The translations under genes were made by a program, and so were the position numbers. From the NCBI RefSeq assembly GCF_000410515.1, contig NC_021500.1, forward strand, positions 2,666,001 to 2,730,000: a stretch of DNA of 64,000 nucleotides. The letters are read 5' to 3'. The notes beneath the pieces were generated by a model. That model ran no database searches and was not told the origin of the DNA. It saw only the letters and a list, made by a program, of their open reading frames with translations. Source of the DNA: Enterobacter sp. R4-368 (GTDB taxonomy: Bacteria > Pseudomonadota > Gammaproteobacteria > Enterobacterales > Enterobacteriaceae). This document shows, in pieces, positions 51,214-59,518 of this stretch (position 1 is the first letter of the stretch; every line of letters starts with the position of its first letter).

Positions 51214-51816
51214 ATGAGTACACGAATAATGAAAAAAAACCAGGCAGATGAATTAACTGCCGAAAAGCAATTAAGAGCATTCTACAACAACGATTTTATC
51301 CGCGTTTACCAGGCTTATTCCGACACCATTGCAGACAGCGCGCTTGCGCATGGCACCTTCGTCTCGCCGCCTTTCAGTATGACCCGCATGACGTGGATTA
51401 AGCCCTCTTTTCTGTGGATGATGTACCGCTCCGGCTGGGGAAAGAAAGATCCAAATCAGCACCGGATTCTGGCGATTGATCTTACCCATGGCGGGTTTAA
51501 GCAAATCCTTAATCAGGGAATTTTGAGCCATCACCGGTACTCAGGCGCAGAAGAAGCTGAATGGCAAAGCCAAATAAAGGCGTCAGATGTGGTGATCCAG
51601 TGGGATCCGGAGCGTGATATCCGTTTGAACAAACTGGATCACCGCACGATACAGATAGGATTACGCAATCAGGCGGTCGCCGATTACTGTCAGAAATGGA
51701 TTGTAAACATTACCGATGTTACAGAACTTGCCGCGAAAATTCATGAATTGGTAGAGAGTGAGCGCATTAATGAAGCACTTGCGTTGTTACCGGAAGAGAG
51801 GGTTTATGATATTTGA
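51214..51816 (+). CDS. DUF4291-family protein
   Basis: 200 residues (195 if the ATG at 51229, better spaced from AGGATGAG, is used). Family segments VYQAYSDTIADSAL, RMTWIKPSFLWMMYRSGWGK and AIDLTHGGFKQIL are clear. Function unknown; this family is scattered in bacteria and fungi. Only plus-strand gene within the AT-rich rhs-associated region, so probably an independent cargo gene. Confidence 0.85.
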   Translation: MSTRIMKKNQADELTAEKQLRAFYNNDFIRVYQAYSDTIADSALAHGTFVSPPFSMTRMTWIKPSFLWMMYRSGWGKKDPNQHRILAIDLTHGGFKQILNQGILSHHRYSGAEEAEWQSQIKASDVVIQWDPERDIRLNKLDHRTIQIGLRNQAVADYCQKWIVNITDVTELAAKIHELVESERINEALALLPEERVYDI

Positions 51817-52107
51817 TTGAGAAGTTAGATATAAAGTAGAAGGATGGTATGTAATATAATGAAAACTTCAGATGAGCAGTTTTTAACATACGTTATTTTA
51901 TATATTTGATATTGAAATTAAAGTCATCCGAAATTTTAAGAGATTAATTTGAAAATTAAGCAATCCCTCGGCACAACTGAATTAATCAATTATTTTAAGA
52001 AAATACATCTTCAACTTATTACCTTGCTGGCACCATCCCATGCGTCCCAGCATTTATTTCACTCATAACATTTAGAGTAATTAATTTACTGAATAATATA
52101 AATAACC
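51817..52107. other. AT-rich spacer between convergent genes (291 bp)
   Basis: No open frame, repeat or clear terminator seen; very low GC. Confidence 0.4.
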
Positions 52108-52626
52108 TCAGTCATATCTCGAAAGAAAATAGGATTTGATAGGCTCATCATTAATTAAATCAGCAGATATGTTCTCAATGTTTTCTGCTTCATCATCATC
52201 AGTGATAGATACGAACAACGCTGAAGTGCTTAACTCTGGAGCTAGTTCACTTAGTTTTATTTTTTTTAGTACATTTATAAGCATTTGAATAAGCTTGTTC
52301 TTAAATTGCACAAAATTTCCCCTATCAGAAGATTCTCTTAGAGACTTACTAATATTAGAAAAATTTTCTCCATAAAATCCCTCATATGCCCATTCTGATG
52401 TAGCCCATTTATAATAACTTTGAGTTTCCTTACTTTTATCTTCTTCAACATTAAGAATCGAATGCAAGCGTTCTTCAGAGTTTGCGCTCAATGATACTGT
52501 CATAGCGCTACTGTCTGTATAAAGCGAGAACGCATAAAAATTCTCATCAGGTTTTTCAGTGAGAAGTTTCTTAATAGCCTCAAACGTAGCCTGGAAACAT
52601 TTATCTTCCAATTCATCCCAGTTCAT
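52108..52626 (-). CDS. DUF4303 protein, putative immunity to the orphan AHH nuclease tip
   Basis: 172 residues. N-terminal pattern MNWDELEDKCFQATFEAIKK and YAFSLYTDSSAMTVSLSANS match DUF4303, a family found downstream of polymorphic toxins. The start has GAGGTGAT upstream. It sits 15 bp after the AHH tip, the normal cognate-immunity position. Low GC compared with rhs core. It may still be expressed to protect against siblings carrying the intact toxin. Confidence 0.75.
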   Translation of the reverse strand: MNWDELEDKCFQATFEAIKKLLTEKPDENFYAFSLYTDSSAMTVSLSANSEERLHSILNVEEDKSKETQSYYKWATSEWAYEGFYGENFSNISKSLRESSDRGNFVQFKNKLIQMLINVLKKIKLSELAPELSTSALFVSITDDDEAENIENISADLINDEPIKSYFLSRYD

Positions 52627-52641
52627 ATATCACCTCTAGGT

Positions 52642-53384
52642 TCAGCTTCCGAACACTTCCATCCCAATTCTCTGAAGTGCTGCTTTCATTTCATTTGTAG
52701 CGTCAACGGCATTTAATCCTCGACTACTTATGGCTTCATGTGCAGCTTCAAGCTTATTTGCAACAAGTTTTGCATTTGCAACAGTATGGCCCCTGTTTTC
52801 TGCCCACATAAGTGCAGAAACGTCTTCTACTGGGTTAATCTCGTATATTTTCAGAATATTCCCACTCCTTTTTAACGCTTCCTGCATAGGTGGAGATCTA
52901 GAGAAATCACCTTTAAATACAATATGGTGAGCATGAAGATTAACCATTGAGGCGGGAGGGGTGGTTCCTGACCTTTTAGCAAAATAAGTTCCCCAATCTC
53001 TGTCGAGACATGTAGAAGCTAATCCTAGCGGATCAATCCAAATCAATGGATCCACCACATACGTATAGGTATTCAGCCCACCCAGTAACCCTATCGGGTC
53101 CAACTGGGTGTAACGTCCGCCGCAGGGGTCGTAGTAGCGGAAGGTGTTGTAGTGCAGTCCGGTTTCGCGGTCGAGGTACTGCCCCAGGAAGCGCAGGTTC
53201 TGCGGCACATCCCAGTCCGCGTTGCTGCTTTCCCGCTCGCTGCGTCCCTAGGTGGTGGAAATGCCCTGCCAGACAACGTCGCCGCTGCTGTCGGTCACTT
53301 TTTCCGGCAGACCGTTCAGCTCCGTGTGATACCAGTAAACCTCCGCGTGCCCGCCGCGGCTGTCGACGCGGGCCAGCGGTTCGT
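52642..53384 (-). pseudogene. Displaced Rhs C-terminal cassette: core fragment plus AHH nuclease tip
   Basis: From 53384 down to about 53030 the DNA is nearly the same as the intact rhs (offset 1940 bp): YWYHTELNGLPEKVTDSSGD, then the tail of the core through DPIGLLGGLN. An in-frame amber TAG (53248-53250) replaces the Trp codon of TTWGRSER. The tip then differs: NLHAHHIVFKGDF and ENRGHT indicate an AHH-type HNH/Endo VII nuclease. The longest frame (52642-53208) begins only at an internal GTG without a ribosome site. An orphan tip, silent unless recombined onto the full core. Confidence 0.85.
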
Positions 53385-53431
53385 TACAGGTTAGAGTACA
53401 TAAAACTTATCGACATCAAAAATATCCTATG

Positions 53432-53455
53432 AAGGATTTAATTAATTAAATCCTT
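53432..53455. repeat. 24-bp perfect palindrome at the end of an immunity-like gene
   Basis: Half-site AAGGATTTAATT followed by its exact complement, overlapping the stop codon of the 53438-53887 gene. Could serve as a terminator stem or protein-binding site. Confidence 0.6.
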
Positions 53456-53887
53456 TAATAGTTTTATTTCATAATCATAGTTATTTTTATCAACACCTTT
53501 TAAATTAGATAGCCTCTCGAAGAATGTTAGAGCATATTTAGACATATCATTAACAAACGTATTTTTCTCCACAATAACTTTTGTGTTAGTATGACAATTA
53601 ACGCTTAATAACAGTTCTTGCCTGATGGGTTTGAATTTCATTTTAATTGGTTGATCAGGAAAGTTACTTTCGAAGTCTTTATTTTCTGCGGCAAGCTTGA
53701 GCCCTGCTGAAATATACGCCCATAACTGATCGATATAATCCCACATTTCAAGATTGATAAGCTCAACCCCGTTAACATTTAATATCAGCCCACCCTCAAT
53801 ATAATTTAGATCGTCCATAACGCCATCGAAATCAAAAATGTTGATAAATTTCTTTTTATGTTTAATGTAGCTTGCAACTTCAATCAT
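53438..53887 (-). CDS. Putative orphan immunity protein
   Basis: 149 residues from an ATG with CAGGAG 7-9 nt upstream: MIEVASYIKHKKKFINIFDF. Mixed alpha/beta, no membrane segment, family not recognised. The frame continues upstream to 54103 through about 70 bp of rhs core, but the internal start is far better supported. It lies downstream of rhs material with low GC, as Rhs immunity genes do; its cognate toxin tip is not here. Confidence 0.65.
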   Translation of the reverse strand: MIEVASYIKHKKKFINIFDFDGVMDDLNYIEGGLILNVNGVELINLEMWDYIDQLWAYISAGLKLAAENKDFESNFPDQPIKMKFKPIRQELLLSVNCHTNTKVIVEKNTFVNDMSKYALTFFERLSNLKGVDKNNYDYEIKLLKDLIN

Positions 53888-54170
53888 TTGAAAACTCCTG
53901 GTTAGGATAAAACTGACCAATTCGGCCCGGGTGAACTCCGCGTCGCCCTCAATTATCACCTGGCTGATGCGGTATACATCGTCATGGTTGATGTAATATC
54001 TGTACGATTTTAATAAGTTTTTGTCTTTTATTACTGGCACTAACAAAAAGCACAAACTGCGGGAATAATGTTCCCAAGCAACGCTGAACGCTGATGGGAT
54101 CATAGATACCAGGTGAGATACTTATTAGTATAACCGCCGGAAAGATATAATTATCTCTCCGGCTTAACAA
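53888..54170 (-). pseudogene. Scrambled rhs remnant between two immunity genes
   Basis: 53921-53990 matches the rhs core at 55491-55560, in the same reading frame (RISQVIIEGDAEFTRAE). The DNA on either side is AT-rich and unlike the core. A small relic of another cassette after recombination. Confidence 0.75.
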
Positions 54171-54590
54171 CTAGCTATTTCTGGATTTAAAAAACTCCCA
54201 GTACTCATTATCCTCTTCTTTAAAAGCACGATACTTCCCTTTTTCATACGCCTTTAAGAAACAACTATATGCTTCATCAAGCTCGCCTAGTTTGAAATGA
54301 ACAGCTCCGAGGTTAATTAATTCCGAGGTTGCTTTTTCAGGAATCTCGAATTTGAACACTTCTTCAGCCCATATTTTCGCTTGTTTAAAATCTTTTCTGA
54401 CAAAAAAGATTTTATATAAACTCATGACAATTAATCGTGCCTCAGTACTTTGATATCGCCCCTCAGGCGACTCGTCTAATTCATTTAAAATAGTAGTTAA
54501 TTTTTTTACAGCCCCGTCAATATCACCATCTTTATAAGCATTATTTGCATCATTAATCTTAGCAATGATCAAGGGATTCAGCCCAGGCAT
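54171..54590 (-). CDS. TPR-repeat protein, putative immunity to the Rhs tip nuclease
   Basis: 139 residues from MPGLNPLIIAKINDANNAYK, with AAGGAG 8 nt upstream; an earlier GTG is less likely. Helical repeats typical of tetratricopeptide motifs (DANNAYKDGDIDGAVKKL, INLGAVHFKLGELDEAYSC). It begins 21 bp after the rhs stop, the standard place for cognate immunity. Likely binds and blocks the tip nuclease. AT-rich against the core. Confidence 0.78.
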   Translation of the reverse strand: MPGLNPLIIAKINDANNAYKDGDIDGAVKKLTTILNELDESPEGRYQSTEARLIVMSLYKIFFVRKDFKQAKIWAEEVFKFEIPEKATSELINLGAVHFKLGELDEAYSCFLKAYEKGKYRAFKEEDNEYWEFFKSRNS

Positions 54591-54611
54591 AAATGTCACT
54601 CCTTAAGTTTA

Positions 54612-57600
54612 CTATGGCGATATGATCGGAGGTAGGTACACTTGTCCAAGCATAGCACCTTGCGATCGGTTTATAGAATAATGATCTAAATAGTAGTTGT
54701 TCGAATCTAACATCCATGATCGAACCGGTTTAGATTTTGGTCCTAAGTATCTTCCCGTCTCATTCCACCACGTCACAGCGTCAACTGTATGGGACATATC
54801 CGCTTCACGTAGTGGATACCAATTGGAATCCGAGGCCTGGAAATAAGTTTCCCCAGCAACATCCTGGATTTTTCCTTCATTGCGCATACGTTCTATAACT
54901 TCGCGGCCTGTTCGACTTTTCTTACCAGGAGTACGCCCCAAGTAATTATTACGACAAGAAAGCCCCAGCGGATCCACCCACCCCAGCGGATCCACCACAT
55001 ACGTATACGTATTCAGCCCACCCAGTAGCCCTATCGGGTCCATCTGGGTGTAGCGTCCGCCGCAGGGGTCGTAGTAGCGGAAGGTGTTGTAGTGCAATCC
55101 AGTTTCGCGGTCGAGGTACTGGCCCTGGAAGCGCAGGTTCTGCGGCACATCCCAGTCCGCGTTGCTGCTTTCCCTCTCGCTGCGTCCCCAGGTGGTGGAA
55201 ACGCCCTGCCAGACAACGTCGCCGCTGCTGTCGGTCACTTTTTCCGGCAGACCGTTCAGCTCCGTGTGATACCAGTAAACCTCCGCGTGCCCGCCACGGC
55301 TGTCGACGCGGGCCAGCGGTTCGTAGCTGTTTTCCGTGTAGATATACTGCACGGCCGCGTCCGGATAGCTGTCGCTGCACTCGCCGACCATCTGCAGTCC
55401 CGACCACACGTACTGCGTGCGTTCCGCGTTGCGGGTGTGGCGTCGCCACACCTGTTTTTCCGTGCGGCGCCCAAGCGCGTCATAGCGGTATTCGGCCCGG
55501 GTGAACTCTGCGTCGCCCTCAATTATCACCTGGCTGATGCGATGTTCATCGTCATAACTGAAGCGCTGCACCGTGCCGCGATGGCTGTCGTGGCGTTCAG
55601 TCATGCGCCCGAAACCGTCATATTCCCAGCGCACGCCCTCCAGCCGTTTCAGCAGGTTGTCCCATACCGGCGGTAAATCCGGCGTGGTGCGGTTGTCCGC
55701 CGCGTCATACCAGAAACGCTCCTCGCCGGTTGGCTGAATACTCTGCGTCATGCGACCAGCCGCGTCGTAGCCCCACAGCGACTGACGGTATTTCTCCGCA
55801 GGGGTTGGCGGCGCGCCGTCGGTATACATCTGGCGGATAATCTGGTCGGCGCGATCCCACTGGTAGCGGCGTTCGAAGACCAGCCGGTCGCGCACATTGT
55901 CCATGCAGCGGCGCTGCGTAATGCGCCCGGCGATATCGTACTGCGTCTCCAGCTCCAGCGCGCCCAGCGTGCGATGGGTTTCGCGGTGCAGTTTGTCGCG
56001 CTGGTAGCCGGTGATGGGCAGCGTTTTGCCGCCAAAGACGAGCTGCATCTCCAGCAGATGCCCGGTGCCATAGCGCAGGTACTGCATCTGCCGCCCGTCC
56101 GGGAACGTGGTGGCGCTGAGGTTACTTAATGCGTCGTACTGGTGTTCGAATTTGCCAGCGTGGTTCTCCTCGCTCATCAGGTCGCCAAGTTTATTGCGCC
56201 GGAAAACAATCACTTCTGCGTTTTCCGGTTCGCGCATATCAATCGCCGCCTGACGCCACTCGCTGTAGACATAGCGGCGCACTTCCGTTGCCAGTTCGCT
56301 ATAGCGGTACTCGGTGCGGTGCTGCTCGGTTTCCCGCGCGATCATGCGCCCAAGCGCGTCATATTCGTAGTTCATCACCTGCGGCGGCAGGTTGCTGCCG
56401 CTAACCGGGTGGCGCACCAGCGTGGCCACTTGTTGCAGAGCGTTGTACTGATACTCGGTTTGCCGACCGGCATAATCATACTGGCGCGTCAGCAAGCCGG
56501 TGGCGGTGTAATCAAAGCGCCATTGCTGGTTGTTGGCGTTGGTTAGCATCACCAGGCGACCCGCGCGGTTAAAGCGGAAACGGGTAACATGCCCGGCGGG
56601 ATCGACAGCTTCTGTCACTTGCCCGCGCGCGTTAAGCGTCACTTTCCGCTCGCTGACGCCATCTACGCTCTGGCCGCATAACAGACCGGCTTTGTTGTAC
56701 CTGAACAGGGTTTCGCGGCCATCGGCGCGGATGAACGTTTTGAGGCGGCCTGCCGGGCTCCAGATATAGCGTTCGGTGTTGCCCATCGGATCGGTGGTCA
56801 GCACAAGCCGACCGGCATCGTCATACTGGCGGCGGCTCAGGTTGCCGGAGCAATCCTCTTCGCGGATCAACTGCCCCAGCGCATCCCACCAGAAGCGGTG
56901 GCTGTTTTCCAGCGCATCGATACGGCGGAGCAAATCGCCCTGGTCGTTCCACTCAAAGCGGGTCACGCCGCCTTCCGGGTCGGTCAACGACACCACATCG
57001 CCCGCCAGGTTGTACTCATAGCGCCAGCTTGCGCCGTCCGGTAACACCTCGGTCAGCGGGAAGTCGTACAGCGGGTGCCAGGTTTTCAGCGTCGCGCGAT
57101 CGAGCGGATCGCGCTCCAGCGTCATGTTGCCGCGATCGTCCCACGCATATTCCCAGCGACCGCCGTCCGGCTGAATTACCGCAAGCGGCTGCTCGGATTT
57201 CCCCGACCAGCTAAATTGCCAGTTGCCGCCGTGCACATCGGTGTAGTCCGTGATGCGGTACAGTGCATCCCAGTGGTGCTCACTCACCACGCCTTCATCG
57301 TTGCTGACGCGGGCATAGCGTTTGGTTTCATCGGCGTCGATACGCCAGTTTTCCAGCACCGCGCCTTGCTCGTCATGCACCTGATAGGCGCTCACGCGCC
57401 AGTGGCTGGAATCGGCTGCGGGTCGCCACTGGTAATGGACGGTTAAGCCGGTCGAAAAGCCGTGCCAGGCCAGCATATCGCTGGCGCGATCCCAGCCAAA
57501 CTGGCGGGTAACGATATCATCAGCGTCGGTAACGGCAATCAGTTGTCCTTGTTCGTTATAGCGATAGGACACCAGCAGATGGCGCGCGCCGCCATAAACC

Positions 57601-59096
57601 TGGTAAACCGCACGCAGTCGTCCGAACGTTGCTTCGTACTCCAGCTCCACGTCCAGCGCTTCGTTATCGCTGGAGATACGCACCAGTTGGCCTTGTTCGT
57701 TCCAGCTAAAATAGTGGGCGTTTTCGTGGCGGTCATACAGACGGTGCATACGCCACTCGCCGGGCCGTGTTGGATCCGGCTCATAAATCTGCTGCTCGCC
57801 GTCGCCGGTTTGAATAACCATTGCGCCGTTCGGGCTGCAAAACAGCTTCAGGCCGTCTTCCGGGTAGGAGATCATATCGCCGCTGAGCACTTCGCCCAGC
57901 CCCAGCTCGCGCCCGCTCATATCGCGGAAGATCAACTGGTTATCGGCCAGGCGCAGCAATCGTGTTTCAAACGGCAGCATCCAGCCGATGCCGAGCATGC
58001 CGGTGGCGCGGTTGCGGCTGTGATAGATACGCTGCCAGTAAAGCGGCATACGGTCTGGCAGCACAAAATCGAGATCCTCTTCTTTGGCGAGGACTTTTGC
58101 GCCGGTAGGAATGTTCACCGGGAAGGCGGTATTCACCGCGCTGATGGCTGCGGCGGTAAGAACCTGTGAAATGGCCATTCCGCCGAGCGGGCAGATGATC
58201 TCTTTGAGCAGGCCGCGAATAAGCTGGCGCTCACAGGCCATTTTGATCAGGCGCGACAGCGCGCCAATACCCAGGCTCCCCAGCAGGTTACCAATCAGGT
58301 AAGCCAGCTGGTTTTTGCCGCTGCGGATATCGCGCACGGTAATGGTTTCACCGCCGATGCGCACGCGCGGATCTTCTTTGACTTTGATTTCGGCTTCGCA
58401 GGTACTTTTCTCACCGTTGCGCGCGGCAGGCTGGTTGTTGATTAAAACAGTTCTGGAGCCCTGGGCGACAAAGTTACTGCTGGTAACCATGTGCCCTTTT
58501 TTGCAGTCGACATTATCTTTCGGCATCGGGATGGCATGCGGATCGGCGCTCTCCACCATCGGCTGCGTCAAATCTTCCCAGAGGTTGGAGCCCCACTTTT
58601 TCATGTCGTCGAGCGTAAGGTGGCTGGCGCGTTCGGCAACCGCCAGCAGCGCCGCACTGGGGTTCAGGGCGGTTTTCATCACCGCCGCGGCGCCAGCAAG
58701 GGCTAACATGCCGATGGCTGCCCAGTCGATGCTCTCATCGGCAGGCGCGGCGGCAAGGTTTTGTAAATAGTCCCTGTCTACCGTCGCGGCGGCGCGCGCG
58801 GCATTTTTCTTCATGATAAAGACATCGTCCGAGCCGGATACGATATGCGCATCCGGCGGTCCGGGGTCGATGAGCGCATCCACCATTTTCCCGGCCGCAT
58901 CGCCAATTTTGCCCAGCGTGCCGCTGACCATCAGTGCGCCAATCGCCACCGCGCCCACCACGGCGCCAATGCCCGTTCCGGCGACGAACATGATCCCCAG
59001 GACAATCGCCCCTTCTACCAGCCCACTGACCATATCCGCCAGCGCAGAGCTATGAACCAGCGGATCTTCAATGCGGGCCGCGATGTAATCCGTCAT
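54612..59096 (-). CDS. rhs: PAAR-Rhs type VI secretion effector with HNH/Endo VII-like nuclease tip
   Basis: 1494 residues. N-terminus: prePAAR motif AARIEDPLVH (6-15), hydrophobic helices (about 22-60, 130-150) that need an Eag chaperone, PAAR-like domain (about 195-265), then the YD-repeat barrel (many YDxxGR units such as YDAAGRM, YDALGRR) closing with DPIGLLGGLNTYTYVVDPLG. The C-terminal 115 residues are AT-rich and variable; MSHTVDAVTWW and YYLDHYSINRSQG resemble the GH-E family of HNH/Endo VII nucleases, with Ser-His at 1435-1436 and Asp1471 in place of Gly-His and Glu. Probably loaded on VgrG and fired into neighbours to cut DNA. Follows eagR by 2 bp. Confidence 0.9.
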   Translation of the reverse strand: MTDYIAARIEDPLVHSSALADMVSGLVEGAIVLGIMFVAGTGIGAVVGAVAIGALMVSGTLGKIGDAAGKMVDALIDPGPPDAHIVSGSDDVFIMKKNAARAAATVDRDYLQNLAAAPADESIDWAAIGMLALAGAAAVMKTALNPSAALLAVAERASHLTLDDMKKWGSNLWEDLTQPMVESADPHAIPMPKDNVDCKKGHMVTSSNFVAQGSRTVLINNQPAARNGEKSTCEAEIKVKEDPRVRIGGETITVRDIRSGKNQLAYLIGNLLGSLGIGALSRLIKMACERQLIRGLLKEIICPLGGMAISQVLTAAAISAVNTAFPVNIPTGAKVLAKEEDLDFVLPDRMPLYWQRIYHSRNRATGMLGIGWMLPFETRLLRLADNQLIFRDMSGRELGLGEVLSGDMISYPEDGLKLFCSPNGAMVIQTGDGEQQIYEPDPTRPGEWRMHRLYDRHENAHYFSWNEQGQLVRISSDNEALDVELEYEATFGRLRAVYQVYGGARHLLVSYRYNEQGQLIAVTDADDIVTRQFGWDRASDMLAWHGFSTGLTVHYQWRPAADSSHWRVSAYQVHDEQGAVLENWRIDADETKRYARVSNDEGVVSEHHWDALYRITDYTDVHGGNWQFSWSGKSEQPLAVIQPDGGRWEYAWDDRGNMTLERDPLDRATLKTWHPLYDFPLTEVLPDGASWRYEYNLAGDVVSLTDPEGGVTRFEWNDQGDLLRRIDALENSHRFWWDALGQLIREEDCSGNLSRRQYDDAGRLVLTTDPMGNTERYIWSPAGRLKTFIRADGRETLFRYNKAGLLCGQSVDGVSERKVTLNARGQVTEAVDPAGHVTRFRFNRAGRLVMLTNANNQQWRFDYTATGLLTRQYDYAGRQTEYQYNALQQVATLVRHPVSGSNLPPQVMNYEYDALGRMIARETEQHRTEYRYSELATEVRRYVYSEWRQAAIDMREPENAEVIVFRRNKLGDLMSEENHAGKFEHQYDALSNLSATTFPDGRQMQYLRYGTGHLLEMQLVFGGKTLPITGYQRDKLHRETHRTLGALELETQYDIAGRITQRRCMDNVRDRLVFERRYQWDRADQIIRQMYTDGAPPTPAEKYRQSLWGYDAAGRMTQSIQPTGEERFWYDAADNRTTPDLPPVWDNLLKRLEGVRWEYDGFGRMTERHDSHRGTVQRFSYDDEHRISQVIIEGDAEFTRAEYRYDALGRRTEKQVWRRHTRNAERTQYVWSGLQMVGECSDSYPDAAVQYIYTENSYEPLARVDSRGGHAEVYWYHTELNGLPEKVTDSSGDVVWQGVSTTWGRSERESSNADWDVPQNLRFQGQYLDRETGLHYNTFRYYDPCGGRYTQMDPIGLLGGLNTYTYVVDPLGWVDPLGLSCRNNYLGRTPGKKSRTGREVIERMRNEGKIQDVAGETYFQASDSNWYPLREADMSHTVDAVTWWNETGRYLGPKSKPVRSWMLDSNNYYLDHYSINRSQGAMLGQVYLPPIISP

Positions 59097-59098
59097 CC

Positions 59099-59518
59099 TT
59101 ACGCCCTCAGCTGTAAACCTGTACGGATTGATGTCCAGAACGCATCTGCGTCCGTATCAAAGGGCATGGTACGGCTGAGCGTCAGCACCAGCAGGTGATC
59201 GTCAATGCGGGTCACGGCGAGTTTTTCATATATCACCGCCCCCTGGTTTTCGAAACGCAGCGACACTTCGCGGGCCGGCTGCCCGGCAACCGTGCTGTCC
59301 TGCGTTTCACCCGTCACCACTTTGCGCATGCTGCGTTTCACTTTCGCCAGTTGCTGGTTCAGGAAACTCTCTTCGTCGCCGGGTTTGATATCCCAGGCGC
59401 GGGTGATCACCAGCGTGGCATTATTTTCTTTAAACTTCAGCACGTTAATGCTGCGATCCTGGTAAGCATCCGGCAGCGTGAGTTCGCCTTCGGAAAGTAC
59501 AAATTGCGCCGTCGCCAT
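59099..59518 (-). CDS. eagR: Eag-type chaperone (DUF1795/DcrB fold) for the Rhs effector
   Basis: 139 residues, no signal peptide: MATAQFVLSEGELTLPDAYQ. DUF1795 proteins next to PAAR-Rhs genes bind the hydrophobic N-terminal helices of the effector and help load it onto VgrG. The ATG overlaps the vgrG stop by 1 nt (TAATG). Shares the DcrB/PsbP fold with dcrB at 30 kb. Confidence 0.88.
   Translation of the reverse strand: MATAQFVLSEGELTLPDAYQDRSINVLKFKENNATLVITRAWDIKPGDEESFLNQQLAKVKRSMRKVVTGETQDSTVAGQPAREVSLRFENQGAVIYEKLAVTRIDDHLLVLTLSRTMPFDTDADAFWTSIRTGLQLRA

Noticed and set aside
53982..54170. 62-codon frame overlapping the rhs relic
   Set aside because: In scrambled DNA with no start signal; treated as part of the remnant.
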